A stretch of 64,000 nucleotides of DNA from Flavobacterium keumense (GCF_029866485.1 NZ_CP092332.1:1488001-1552000), one strand, 5' to 3'; shown: positions 7,470 to 16,369, counted from the first letter of the stretch. Made by a program: numbers and translations. Notes: generated by a model not told the origin, from the letters alone.

Positions 7470-8368
7470 CTATTACAGAAAATCAATCATTAGTATCAAG
7501 AGAATTGAATGGTCAAATATTGGCTGTATTAAACAATAAAGTAGAAGGTTTTGAAAAGGCTTTTGTAATGTCGTCTGCAATAATGGTATTAAAAGAGAAA
7601 TTGACACCAGAATATATGAAGCCAATAATGTATTTGCAAGGTTCTAATCTTGGCTTCAAAACCGATAAGGATAAAAATGGCGGATACTTACCTGAAGAGG
7701 TAAAAGCATGTTTAATTGACGCAGTACTGCTTGGATTGCAACCTACAGGTAACGAATTCAATATTATAGCTGGTAACATGTACCCAACTCGACAAGGCTT
7801 CGGCTCGCTTTTAGAAAAAGTTCCAGGGTTAAAATATAGCATCGTATATTCTAATCCTATTTTTTCTAACGACAAAACTTCGGCAACATGTAAATGTTTA
7901 GTTAAATGGGAATTAAATGGCGAAAAGTCGGAACAAGAAATAGAATTTCCAATCAAGTCAAATAATTACGCTACGGCTGATGCAATTCTCGGAAAAGCCG
8001 AAAGAAAAGCCCGTAGATGGTTATTTAATAAAGTAAAAGGAACAGACATTCCAGACGGGGACGTTACCGACATTCCGCATGTTGAAGTAAAAACAACTAT
8101 CAACCCAACAGCTATGGCAAATGATAAAGAAAACGAACGAATTCTAAATCATATAGAAGTCTCTAAAACCATAAAAGAGCTTACTTCTTGCAAACAAAAG
8201 ATTTCAGTAGAAAATCAAGTTACGTTTGAGCCTTATATAGCTAAATACATTGAGCTTGCCGAAACACTAGAGCAGCTAACAAGTATTGAGAGCTACATTC
8301 CAATGGAAAACTTAGAATTGATTGTAATGTGTGACGATAAAAAACGTCAATTCAATGCAAAGGCATAA
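7457..8368 (+). CDS. recT: RecT-family single-strand annealing protein
   Basis: Encodes 303 residues from ATG 7457, preferred over an upstream in-frame start at 7373 because it opens with the conserved-looking MSELTITENQ and sits at the end of the preceding gene. The body has the RecT pattern: VLKEKLTPEYMKPIMYLQGS, the GLQPTGNEFNIIAGNMY block, then YATADAILGKAERKARRWLF. RecT proteins anneal complementary strands and, with an exonuclease, drive phage recombination. A candidate exonuclease partner lies at 11277. The C-terminal 90 residues are variable, as is usual. Confidence 0.85.
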   Translation: MSELTITENQSLVSRELNGQILAVLNNKVEGFEKAFVMSSAIMVLKEKLTPEYMKPIMYLQGSNLGFKTDKDKNGGYLPEEVKACLIDAVLLGLQPTGNEFNIIAGNMYPTRQGFGSLLEKVPGLKYSIVYSNPIFSNDKTSATCKCLVKWELNGEKSEQEIEFPIKSNNYATADAILGKAERKARRWLFNKVKGTDIPDGDVTDIPHVEVKTTINPTAMANDKENERILNHIEVSKTIKELTSCKQKISVENQVTFEPYIAKYIELAETLEQLTSIESYIPMENLELIVMCDDKKRQFNAKA

Positions 8369-8768
8369 AGAAAAAAAATGCGAATGTGGCTCGTACTTTA
8401 CCCAGTACAATAGTTTAAGAAAGTATTGTTCTTGGGCTTGTGAGAAAAAGTACAAGCCACGACCGCAAATTTCTACCAAGAAATATACCATTCCAAAGGT
8501 TAGCAAAAAACAAGCTGAACTAAATAAAATCTATTCAAAACTTCGAATAGAATTTCTTTCACGACCCGAAAATCAAATTTGTTTTATTGAAGGCTGTTCA
8601 AAAAAAGCAAATTCAATAGAACATCGTGCTGGGCGTTGGGGAAGTAATTTTTTAGATACAACTACTTGGGCTGGATGCTGTATAGAGCACAACCTTGAAT
8701 TAGAAAAAAATACTGAACTATCTAAAAAATATCAATTATCAAAAATAACTGGGAAACCTAAAAACTAA
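8355..8768 (+). CDS. zinc-finger HNH/NinG-like protein
   Basis: Encodes 137 residues from ATG 8355; an upstream GTG at 8331 would overlap recT more deeply. The N-terminus has a zinc-ribbon pattern CECG..F and YCSWACEKK. Further on are CFIEGCSKKAN, SIEHRAGRWG and GCCIEHN, which resemble the degenerate His/Cys core of NinG/Rap or HNH proteins. Lambda NinG (Rap) assists recombination, which fits the position beside recT. I cannot tell whether nuclease residues are complete. Confidence 0.5.
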   Translation: MQRHKEKKCECGSYFTQYNSLRKYCSWACEKKYKPRPQISTKKYTIPKVSKKQAELNKIYSKLRIEFLSRPENQICFIEGCSKKANSIEHRAGRWGSNFLDTTTWAGCCIEHNLELEKNTELSKKYQLSKITGKPKN

Positions 8769-8773
8769 AAATT

Positions 8774-9838
8774 ATGATAAATTTATTTAATGCTCAAATT
8801 GAGACACTGTCTCTACATAAAATAGGGAATAAGAGCAGAAATGAAAGCATGGTGCTTTCCGATTCTCCTTACAAACTAAATGACGAAATTACTCCGTTGT
8901 TAAAAGAATTTTTTCTTAAACCATTCCGTGAAAAAGAAGAAAATTATTTTCAATTCGCTCACGAAGTTGATTTAGAGTACAATACTTTATTTTCATTAAT
9001 AAATGATTGTTTTCACTACAAAGGAAACCCAGAAGCCTTACACTTAGTTTCTAAAAGAATCACAGAACACCTATTCGAGCAATCAAACCACCCACACATT
9101 AAAAATGGTGAAGTTTATGTAGTGTACTTTACTAATGTTTCAATAGATAATATCATTACGGACGCGGTTGGAATTTTTAAGTCTGAAATTAAAAAAGACT
9201 TCATTCAAATTCAAGAAAACGGTAGTCACTTAGAAATGTTATTGGAACAAGGGATTCTACTTGAAAAAATCGACAAGGGAGCGCTTATTTTTAATCATAA
9301 GAAAGAAGACGGGTACAAAGTGCTAACAATTGATTCTAATCGATATGACGCAAGATATTGGCTTGAGCACTTCTTGTCAGTTGATGCGTTCCATGATGAA
9401 AATTTCAACACTAAAAAATACTTGAAATTTTGCCAAGATTTTGCCAGAGAAGTAGTCCTTCCGGCCGAAGATAAAAAAGAAGAGGTAATGTTTATGAATA
9501 AAGCAGTAAACCACTTCGCTAAAAACGACCAATTTGAAGAAAGCAACTTCTTTAACGAAGTAATCGACAACCCTGATTTAATTGCTGAATTTAAAAATTT
9601 CAAAGTAGATAAAGGTGCCAAATATAGCATTGAAGATTTAAGTACGTTTCCTATCTCAAACTCAGCAGTTTCAGACGCAAGAAGAAAGATTAAATCAGTA
9701 ATTAATCTTGACACTAATGTACAGATCAGAATCAACATTACCAACCCAGAAGTTGCGGAAAAAGTAATTGAGAAAGGCTATGATGAAGAAAAAGGAATGT
9801 ACTATTATCTTGTTTATTTTCATAAAGAAACGAAGTAG
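8774..9838 (+). CDS. nucleoid-associated protein, YejK/NdpA (NA37) family
   Basis: The N-terminal MINLFNAQIETLSLHKIGNKSRNE and the block SNRYDARYWLEHFLSVDAFHDE match the layout of 37-kDa nucleoid-associated proteins widespread in Bacteroidota. The family binds double-stranded DNA. Length (354 aa) is normal for the family. In a phage early region it may organise phage or host DNA or influence host transcription; this is inference. It precedes two very small genes in the same operon. Confidence 0.75.
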   Translation: MINLFNAQIETLSLHKIGNKSRNESMVLSDSPYKLNDEITPLLKEFFLKPFREKEENYFQFAHEVDLEYNTLFSLINDCFHYKGNPEALHLVSKRITEHLFEQSNHPHIKNGEVYVVYFTNVSIDNIITDAVGIFKSEIKKDFIQIQENGSHLEMLLEQGILLEKIDKGALIFNHKKEDGYKVLTIDSNRYDARYWLEHFLSVDAFHDENFNTKKYLKFCQDFAREVVLPAEDKKEEVMFMNKAVNHFAKNDQFEESNFFNEVIDNPDLIAEFKNFKVDKGAKYSIEDLSTFPISNSAVSDARRKIKSVINLDTNVQIRINITNPEVAEKVIEKGYDEEKGMYYYLVYFHKETK

Positions 9839-9840
9839 TT

Positions 9841-10026
9841 ATGAATTTTACAGAAGCACAACAGGCTATTAATGATGCTAAAAACACATTAAATAAAGCA
9901 GATGAAATGGTAAGACAATTAGGTTCTTTAATGATTGGTAGATTAAAACAAATGAGGCCTTATGATCTTGCAAAACTAAAAAAAGAATTAGACGCGTTTA
10001 ATGCCAAAACTAAAGAATGGAAGTAG
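9841..10026 (+). CDS. small helical protein, 61 aa
   Basis: Two bases after the nucleoid-protein stop. Entirely helical by composition (EAQQAINDAKNTLNKADEMV, then YDLAKLKKELDAFNAKTKEW). Likely translated with its neighbours. No function recognised. Confidence 0.45.
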   Translation: MNFTEAQQAINDAKNTLNKADEMVRQLGSLMIGRLKQMRPYDLAKLKKELDAFNAKTKEWK

Positions 10027-10346
10027 TCATGAAAGAAACACATCAACTACAACAAGATGAAATCCGGCACGAGATTCCGGCACAACATCAAAAAAAGCCA
10101 CAATTTTTATCAAGTAAATCTTTAAAAGGAAATCAATCTCTTTTTGAATTTAATTTTAGAGAAAACACAATAAAAAAACTTGTGCTTGAAGATCCAAAAA
10201 CTATTTATGTAGGAAATAGCAAGCCTAATAAAAAAGTAATCATCAAACAAGACTGTCTTTACATCCCTGCATTAAATGCAAAAAATGCAATCAGACACAT
10301 TCACAACAAGATCTCCCCGGAGTATAACCCTAAAATTATTGAGTAA
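10017..10346 (+). CDS. hypothetical protein, 109 aa
   Basis: Starts within the end of the previous gene; an alternative ATG at 10029 would avoid the overlap. It has a Gln/His-rich N-terminus and a basic middle. No domain recognised. The stop shares a base with the next ATG. Confidence 0.45.
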   Translation: MEVVMKETHQLQQDEIRHEIPAQHQKKPQFLSSKSLKGNQSLFEFNFRENTIKKLVLEDPKTIYVGNSKPNKKVIIKQDCLYIPALNAKNAIRHIHNKISPEYNPKIIE

Positions 10347-11272
10347 TGCAAGTAAAAACAATAAACAAAGTAGTTTCAAGCAAATTAAATGAATGGCTTG
10401 AAACAATTATAGATTTAAAACTAAGAGAAGATGTTAAAAAAAACCTACTTGTTTCTGGCGGATGTATTACTTCAATGTTTTTAAATGATACGGTTAATGA
10501 TTTTGATATTTATATTAAAGACATAAATGTTTTGTTAAAATTAGCAAATTATTATGTTCCAAATAGGGTTCTTGATGGAAGACTAAGAGAACAATATCTA
10601 AGAGAATATTTTGCTGAATTTGAAGATACTGACAGGAATATTGATCAAATGATGTCAAGCCTTGATGATAATCAATCAGAAATGGTTGTTAGATATAAAA
10701 ATCTAAAACCAGACCAGGTAAAGTTAAACATATCAAGTTTTGGTGAAAGATTCAAATTAGATGAAAGTGACGAAAAATATAGAGTTGTTTTCTTATCTCA
10801 AAATGCCATATCGCTAACAGATGATGTTCAAATTGTTTTAAGATTTAGCGGAACAGCAGAAGAAATTCATAAAAACTTTGATTTCATTCACGCAACAAAC
10901 TACTTCACTTTTGAAGATGGGTTAGTTACCAATATAAAAGCATTGGAATCTACACTCACAAAAGAATTAAAATACCAAGGAAGTCTTTATCCGTTAACCT
11001 CAATTATTAGAATGAAAAAATTCTTATTAAGAGGCTGGAAAATCCATGCGGGTGAAATTCTTAAAATAATGTTTCAGATTTCAGAATTAAACCTAAGAAA
11101 CCCAGAAGTTTTAGAAGAACAATTAATAGGCGTTGACATCGCTTATTTTTCTAAAATTATCGAAATTTTAAGAGGTGCTCCAGAAGAAAAAATTAATTCA
11201 AAATATCTAAATACAATTATTGACAAGGTATTTAATGAGTTTGAAGAAGAAGATGAACAAATTAAAAAATAA
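10346..11272 (+). CDS. nucleotidyltransferase-fold (pol-beta superfamily) protein
   Basis: Residues 36-57 show the nucleotidyltransferase signature: a glycine-rich turn SGGCITSMFL (Gly38-Gly39) followed by NDFDIYI with Asp52 and Asp54 as the metal-binding pair. The remaining 250 residues are helical with no second domain that I can name. The superfamily includes polyA polymerases, CCA-adding enzymes, toxin-modifying and signalling nucleotidyltransferases. It lies between replication and recombination genes, and the exonuclease gene starts just after it. Substrate unknown. Confidence 0.65.
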   Translation: MQVKTINKVVSSKLNEWLETIIDLKLREDVKKNLLVSGGCITSMFLNDTVNDFDIYIKDINVLLKLANYYVPNRVLDGRLREQYLREYFAEFEDTDRNIDQMMSSLDDNQSEMVVRYKNLKPDQVKLNISSFGERFKLDESDEKYRVVFLSQNAISLTDDVQIVLRFSGTAEEIHKNFDFIHATNYFTFEDGLVTNIKALESTLTKELKYQGSLYPLTSIIRMKKFLLRGWKIHAGEILKIMFQISELNLRNPEVLEEQLIGVDIAYFSKIIEILRGAPEEKINSKYLNTIIDKVFNEFEEEDEQIKK

Positions 11273-11276
11273 CAAC

Positions 11277-12188
11277 ATGAAATCACTATTTGAAAACTGG
11301 AAGCCAAGAGCTTCCCAAATAGGTCATTTAATGACCGGCTTGCCTGAAAAATTCACTAAAGAAGACGAAACTAAACTTGCTGAATTACTTGAAGAAAAAC
11401 AAACAGGTAAAAATGCTAATGGTAGAGCAACAAAGTGGACCGATACAAAGCAATCTTCTGTCGACGAACTAAATCGCAAGAAAAAAGGAATTGACGAATT
11501 GCCAACCGGAGCAATTACAAAACTAGAAGAAATATTCAATCATGTTTTTTGGGGGCGTAGAAAACTAATTTTCAATAAATACCTTGAAAAAGGTAATATA
11601 AATGAGGAAGATTCTTTGGATTTATATTCAAAAGTAGACGGAACTTCTTATTGGAAGAATGATGAATATTTCGACAATGGTTTTGTACATGGCACGCCGG
11701 ATAATATTACAGATGAATTGCTTCGCGACATTAAAAGTAATTTTGAATATGATACGTTCAAAAAAGCAGAATTAACCTCTTTGTATTCTTGGCAAATAAA
11801 GGCTTATTTATGGTTAACAGGAAAAACAAATGGAGAGTTATGTTATGCTTTAGTCAATTCTCCAGCGCATCGTATTGATGCTGAAAAGAAATCACTTTGG
11901 TATAGTGTGGGAATGCCAGACGAAACCGAAGACAGATGGATTGAAGCGGCTAGTCAATTAGAACGTAACCACATATTCGATATGGCAAAATTTAAACAAG
12001 ATGCACCCGGGTATGATTTAGTAACTCCAATATGGAGTTTTGATATACCAAGTCACATGCGAGCAAAACGCTTTCCTGTAACGTTGGAAGATTCAGATAT
12101 TGAACACATGAAAAGACGTTCTATAATGGCTAAAGAATGGTTGCTAAAACGAGAACAAGAAGAATTGAATTTAATTAATAAAAAGTAA
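11277..12188 (+). CDS. YqaJ/RecB-like PD-(D/E)XK exonuclease
   Basis: Encodes 303 residues from ATG 11277, better than the earlier in-frame start at 11220 inside the preceding gene. The catalytic core is visible: Asp142 in GTPDNI, then LRDIKS with Asp151 and Lys153, and the helix YSWQIKAYLWLTG supplying the QxxxY-type motif near Gln173. This is the YqaJ/RecE-type nuclease layout that generates single-stranded ends for RecT. The separation from recT by five genes is larger than usual but within the same operon. Confidence 0.75.
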   Translation: MKSLFENWKPRASQIGHLMTGLPEKFTKEDETKLAELLEEKQTGKNANGRATKWTDTKQSSVDELNRKKKGIDELPTGAITKLEEIFNHVFWGRRKLIFNKYLEKGNINEEDSLDLYSKVDGTSYWKNDEYFDNGFVHGTPDNITDELLRDIKSNFEYDTFKKAELTSLYSWQIKAYLWLTGKTNGELCYALVNSPAHRIDAEKKSLWYSVGMPDETEDRWIEAASQLERNHIFDMAKFKQDAPGYDLVTPIWSFDIPSHMRAKRFPVTLEDSDIEHMKRRSIMAKEWLLKREQEELNLINKK

Positions 12189-12631
12189 TGATGAAAACAT
12201 TAAAAGAATTAGAACCATTAATTATTCAGTGGGCAACAGAAAAAAACATTCACTTACCAGAATGCGCTTCAAAACAAAAATTAAAATTAATTGAAGAATG
12301 TGGGGAGTTAGCTAGTGCAATTCTGAAAAAAGATGTAGAGCTTCAAAAAGATGCTATCGGAGATATTTTTGTGGTATTAGTTATTTTAAATAAACAAATG
12401 GAATCAGAATTAGAGTTTGATTTTAATGAAATAGAAACCACTATTGTTGATCATTATGATTATTTAAATAACATTTCATGTTTGACTGACTTTTTATATT
12501 GTGAATTATCGGTTTTAAATGATTTATCTATAAAATTAAATCACGACTTAACAGAGTGCGCAAACATCGCTTGGAATGAAATCAAAGATAGAACAGGTAA
12601 AACTGTAGACGGAACATTCATTAAAAACTAA
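12188..12631 (+). CDS. MazG-like nucleotide pyrophosphohydrolase
   Basis: Residues 33-65 carry the MazG-type metal-binding pattern: LIEECGELASAI (Glu36, Glu37, Glu40) and DAIGDIFVVL (Asp55, Asp59). The family hydrolyses nucleoside triphosphates; phage versions are thought to alter nucleotide or alarmone pools. Length of 147 residues is typical for a single-domain phage enzyme. Start overlaps the exonuclease stop. Confidence 0.75.
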   Translation: MMKTLKELEPLIIQWATEKNIHLPECASKQKLKLIEECGELASAILKKDVELQKDAIGDIFVVLVILNKQMESELEFDFNEIETTIVDHYDYLNNISCLTDFLYCELSVLNDLSIKLNHDLTECANIAWNEIKDRTGKTVDGTFIKN

Positions 12632-12642
12632 TAAAAAATACC

Positions 12643-13068
12643 ATGGAAATCACAGGAGTAATAAAATTAATCAAGCCAACGCAACAAGTATCGGCTAATT
12701 TTGTAAAAAGAGAGTTCGTAATTGAAACTAACGATCAATATCCACAGTCAATACTACTTGAACTACATCAAGATAGAGTTGACATTATTGATAGTTTCAC
12801 AGAAGGACAAGAGGTAACATGTAGTCTGAACTTACGAGGCAGAATGTGGACGAGCCCGCAAGGTGAGGAAAAGTATTTTAACACAATTATTTGTTGGAAA
12901 ATTATGGTTCCAAATAATGAAAGTGTAAACAACACGCAAACCCAAGCCAATCCGCAAGAATACCCACAAGCTCCAAAAGATAGTCCGTTTGGTTTAAATC
13001 CATCATTACCGAGTAATACTTCGGTTGCTGAATTTAACGAGCTTGAAAAAGATGATTTACCTTTTTAG
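12643..13068 (+). CDS. DUF3127-type single-stranded DNA-binding protein
   Basis: Residues 1-90 have the OB-fold-like pattern of DUF3127 (MEITGVIKLIKPTQQVSANFVKREFVI, then GEEKYFNTIICWKI). A disordered Gln/Pro/Asn linker follows and the protein ends in the acidic tip DDLPF, the same style of tail by which SSB recruits partners. In Bacteroidota phages such proteins replace SSB beside RecT. Cellular role: coating single-stranded DNA during phage recombination and replication (inference from family and context). Confidence 0.75.
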   Translation: MEITGVIKLIKPTQQVSANFVKREFVIETNDQYPQSILLELHQDRVDIIDSFTEGQEVTCSLNLRGRMWTSPQGEEKYFNTIICWKIMVPNNESVNNTQTQANPQEYPQAPKDSPFGLNPSLPSNTSVAEFNELEKDDLPF

Positions 13069-13091
13069 CATATCGCTTTTTTGTACTTGAT

Positions 13092-13134
13092 AATATGTGT
13101 TTTATGTGATTAAAACACATATAAAACACATATT
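13092..13134. repeat. imperfect palindrome, part of which recurs at 54715-54737
   Basis: AATATGTGTTTTATGTG (13092-13108) faces a right arm at 13116-13134 that is its complement except for a two-base insertion. Bases 13112-13134 read on the minus strand are identical over 23 bases to 54715-54737 on the plus strand. The element lies between the SSB-like gene and the first replication gene, so it may be an operator, promoter element or replication site. Confidence 0.65.
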
Positions 13135-13169
13135 ATTTTTAATTTTATAATCTAAAATACTTATCACGC

Positions 13170-13577
13170 ATGAATAAATTATTAAAAGAACTGTATGATT
13201 GGTTAGATAGTCCAAAGCAAATGACACGTCAGTTAATAAAAGATAAAATACTCGAGATTAACACCAGAGAAGAAGCTAAAAAGACAAAAGCACCAAGAGT
13301 TGTATTTACACCTCCAACTATAACCGAAATTAAAGAATACTGCTTAATAAGAGAAAATAATGTAGATGCGGAAAGATTTTATGACTTCTACCAATCTAAA
13401 GGCTGGTTAATTGGAAAGACAAAAATGAAAGACTGGAAAGCGGCGGTTCGAACTTGGGAAAAAACATCAAATAGTAACTTAAATCAAAACAAAGATGGAA
13501 GACAACAACCATTACTCGGCAGACAAAGCGCAGATACAGTCAAATCTAATGCAACTGGCTGGGGAAACCTTGAATGA
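13170..13577 (+). CDS. putative replication initiation accessory protein, 135 aa
   Basis: The middle segment PTITEIKEYCLIRENNVDAERFYDFY followed by KGWLIGKTKMKDWKAAVRTWEK is a recurring module in phage replisome organiser and DnaD-like proteins. The C-terminus is a disordered Gln/Asn/Ser-rich tail. CTTATCAC sits two bases before its ATG. The next gene starts 83 bases inside it in another frame, so expression is tightly coupled. Confidence 0.55.
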   Translation: MNKLLKELYDWLDSPKQMTRQLIKDKILEINTREEAKKTKAPRVVFTPPTITEIKEYCLIRENNVDAERFYDFYQSKGWLIGKTKMKDWKAAVRTWEKTSNSNLNQNKDGRQQPLLGRQSADTVKSNATGWGNLE

Positions 13578-14382
13578 TATTGTAAAATCAACAGAATCTC
13601 CAGTAGTTGGATTTTTACAGTCTGCATATAATTTTAAGAAAATACGCAACCGTATCACAGAAATAAACTTTGCCAATGTAGTAGGGTTGATGGTTACTAA
13701 AATAGCGGCATTAGCAGGAATAAATGGAGAAATTGACATGGCAACCAAGTACGATTTATTGCGATATGTTAAGACTAGATGCTCAGATATTTCTTTAGAA
13801 GAAATATACAAAGCATTTGAATTAGAAAGGTATAATGAATACCCTACTAAATCAAACCACTATCAACTATTTGGCACGGAATATTTTTCAGAAGTAATTA
13901 AAAAATATCGGGTTTGGAAAGCAGAAAATAAAACATACCATAATATTTCAGAAAATCGTAATGCACCGCAATTAATGGCAATTTCCGAATCTCAAAAAAA
14001 TGAAATCATCCACAATGGTATAAAACGTGTTTTTATCGAGTATAAGCAAACAAAAAATATCACGGAGCCATGTGCTCATATTTTTGACGAACTATTGGAT
14101 ATGGGCTTGATTATCGGCGCAAACACTCCGAAATTAGAATTATACTACAATAGTAAGAAAGAACAAGCTAAAAAAGAACTTGAGCAAGAATTAGAGATTA
14201 AAAAAGCATCATCCAATTTTATTCAAAGAAAAAATATCGCAAGAGATATTGAACAGGTGCTTCAAGGTAATTCTAGCAAAATAATTGTTAGGACAAAAAA
14301 AATAGTCCTTAAAGAGTACTTCGACAAATTAATTTCAACCAGTATTGATATTGAGTTTGAATTAAAAAAAATAACGAAATAG
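13495..14382 (+). CDS. probable replication-associated protein, 295 aa
   Basis: Overlaps the preceding gene by 83 bases. The helical middle portion (LRYVKTRCSDISLEEIYKAFEL, then YQLFGTEYFSEVIKKYRVW) resembles helicase-loader or initiator-associated proteins of Bacteroidota phages, but I see no Walker motif. The C-terminal 100 residues are very basic and charged. Role in origin or helicase loading is inferred from position only. Confidence 0.45.
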   Translation: MEDNNHYSADKAQIQSNLMQLAGETLNDIVKSTESPVVGFLQSAYNFKKIRNRITEINFANVVGLMVTKIAALAGINGEIDMATKYDLLRYVKTRCSDISLEEIYKAFELERYNEYPTKSNHYQLFGTEYFSEVIKKYRVWKAENKTYHNISENRNAPQLMAISESQKNEIIHNGIKRVFIEYKQTKNITEPCAHIFDELLDMGLIIGANTPKLELYYNSKKEQAKKELEQELEIKKASSNFIQRKNIARDIEQVLQGNSSKIIVRTKKIVLKEYFDKLISTSIDIEFELKKITK

Positions 14383-14606
14383 TGAAGGCAATATCTCAAC
14401 GAAACAGAATAGAAAAGCAAATAAATGACTTAGTCAATTTTATGCCCTATTGTCCTTCTAAAAGTGTTGTAAAGCTATCATACGAACTTGTAAAGCTAAA
14501 CAATCGATTAGAAGAAATTAAAAAGATGGATTTAAACCAACTCAATCAAGAAGTTGTTTTTCACTTCGAAACAAAACAATCTCAACTTAATAAAATCGAA
14601 TTCTAA
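14382..14606 (+). CDS. hypothetical protein, 74 aa (GTG start)
   Basis: Uses GTG at 14382 overlapping the upstream TAG. A small basic helical protein (RNRIEKQINDLVNF.. CPSKSVVKLSYELVKLNNRLEE). The stop shares a base with the next ATG. No domain recognised. Confidence 0.45.
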   Translation: MKAISQRNRIEKQINDLVNFMPYCPSKSVVKLSYELVKLNNRLEEIKKMDLNQLNQEVVFHFETKQSQLNKIEF

Positions 14607-14941
14607 TGAACGTAACAAATAAAATCACTCACGCTATCATAGCTAATCAGATCGCTTTAAATCATAACGAAGCAATAAAACATACGCCTTATTACAAAAG
14701 AGGCTTAAAACATAGAATTAATCAATTGCTTCCAGAGCTTATAAAAACTGAAAAAGATTATGATGAGTTCTTTAACAAAATTGAAGATAGTACTTCTGAA
14801 GTTTATGCTGTTTATGATAACTTTTTAAAAGCAATCGCATCCGTGCCAATTTGGGAATGTAAAAACCTAACAATGGTGATTGAAGCCTACAATAAAAACC
14901 CAAAAGCAATTGAAAAAACTATTAATACAATACTGAAATGA
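14606..14941 (+). CDS. hypothetical protein, 111 aa
   Basis: Helical protein between replication genes and the methyltransferase, overlapping the latter by four bases. Contains YYKRGLKHRINQLLPELIKT and PIWECKNLTMVIEAYNKNP, a pattern I associate with other uncharacterised flavobacterial phage proteins. Function unknown. Confidence 0.45.
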   Translation: MNVTNKITHAIIANQIALNHNEAIKHTPYYKRGLKHRINQLLPELIKTEKDYDEFFNKIEDSTSEVYAVYDNFLKAIASVPIWECKNLTMVIEAYNKNPKAIEKTINTILK

Positions 14942-16311
14942 TAAAAGTAGGTTCTGATTTTAGCGGTGTAGGAGCTTTTAATCAAGCATTGCGAAGACTA
15001 AAAATACCATACGATGAATTATTTGCTTGTGATATGGATAAATACGCAAGGCAAACATTTGAATTAAATTATGGAGCTCCAAAGGATTTTCCAACTGACG
15101 TTTATGATCGTGAAATTCCTAAACAAAGCCTCGATATTTATATGACTTCCCCGCCTTGTCAATCATTCTCTTTAGCCGGCAAACGTTTAGGAAAAGAAGA
15201 TAAACGAGGTATTTTGTTCTTTAATTCATTAGAATTTATTCAACAAAATAAACCTAGATATTTCATTTTTGAGAATGTAAAAGGGCTTTTATCGCACGAT
15301 AAAGTCGATCCAAAAGCAGCTTATGGTAGAACATTTCAGGAATGGATTAATTATCTAGGGGGGGGGTCGGTCAATGGAGTCCATACGTTCTTTCCAATTG
15401 AAGATTCAGTTCCTTATCACATTTACTTTCAAGTTTTAAATGCAAAAAATTACGGAATACCTCAAAACAGAGAACGTATTTTTATTATTGGTATTCGCGA
15501 TGATGAAGATAACAACTTTCAGTTCCCGAAACCAATTCCATTAGAAAAAAGATTGAAAGATGTGCTTGAAAGTGAGGTTGACAAAAAGTATTTTTTAGGA
15601 GAAAAAACATTAGATTATTTTCAAAAACATTTAGAGTATCATAAAGGACAAGGTAATGGATTTGGATTTAAGCCACAATCAGAAGAAGATACTCACGCTA
15701 ATTCATTAACAACAAAATATGGTTCAAGGCAAAGTGACACTTATTTAAAAATAGGTACATGGAGAACCCACGAAGACGGAAAAGGATTTAGAGCAACTGA
15801 AGACAATAATTGTCCAACTATACCTGCACGAGCAAGAGAAGATGGTAGTGGACAGCCTGTTATAAAAGTAAATGAACTAAGTATTTTAGGCTACACTCGT
15901 GATGCAAAGGGAAAAGTAATAAGTCGCCATGAAAAAGATATTTCTGGAACAATTACGACATCCTCTGTCGGTGGTGGAAATACAGACCAATTTGTAAAAA
16001 TAGGAGCAAATACTTCAAAAGGCTTTGATGAAGCAGAAGAAGAAGATTCTATAAATTTCAGCGTTCCGAGTTCAAAAACTAGACGAGGTCGAGTTGGTAA
16101 AAAAGTAAGTCAAACTTTAGATACGCAGTGTAATCAAGGAATTTTTACTCAACAAAGAATACGACGATTAACCCCACTTGAGTGTTTTCGTTTGATGGAC
16201 TTTAACGAAGATTTCAAATGGAACGTTTCAGATTCGCAGGCCTATAAACAAGCAGGAAATTCCATTTGTGTTGGAGTGTTAGCGGCAATTATTTCAAAAC
16301 TTAAATTATAA
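14938..16311 (+). CDS. C5-cytosine DNA methyltransferase
   Basis: All main motifs of the Dcm family are present: motif I DFSGVGAF (7-14), the catalytic PPCQSFS with Cys74, motif VI ENV (112-114), motif VIII QNRER (176-180), then a long variable target-recognition region (about 235-410), and motifs IX and X (RRLTPLECFRLMDF, QAGNSICVGVLAA) at the end. It methylates cytosine in a specific sequence that I cannot predict. No restriction enzyme is seen nearby, so protection of phage DNA from host restriction is the likely role. A run of nine G bases (15358-15366) encodes Gly141-143. Confidence 0.9.
   Translation: MIKVGSDFSGVGAFNQALRRLKIPYDELFACDMDKYARQTFELNYGAPKDFPTDVYDREIPKQSLDIYMTSPPCQSFSLAGKRLGKEDKRGILFFNSLEFIQQNKPRYFIFENVKGLLSHDKVDPKAAYGRTFQEWINYLGGGSVNGVHTFFPIEDSVPYHIYFQVLNAKNYGIPQNRERIFIIGIRDDEDNNFQFPKPIPLEKRLKDVLESEVDKKYFLGEKTLDYFQKHLEYHKGQGNGFGFKPQSEEDTHANSLTTKYGSRQSDTYLKIGTWRTHEDGKGFRATEDNNCPTIPARAREDGSGQPVIKVNELSILGYTRDAKGKVISRHEKDISGTITTSSVGGGNTDQFVKIGANTSKGFDEAEEEDSINFSVPSSKTRRGRVGKKVSQTLDTQCNQGIFTQQRIRRLTPLECFRLMDFNEDFKWNVSDSQAYKQAGNSICVGVLAAIISKLKL
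15358..15366 (+). repeat. nine-G homopolymer inside the methyltransferase gene
   Basis: Nine consecutive G bases in an AT-rich genome, currently in frame. Such tracts are classical slippage sites; a one-base change would truncate the enzyme shortly downstream. Confidence 0.8.
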
Positions 16312-16369
16312 CAATAAAAGCGGAACCTGAAAAGCTAATAGAGTAGGGGCAGAATTAAATATTTACATT

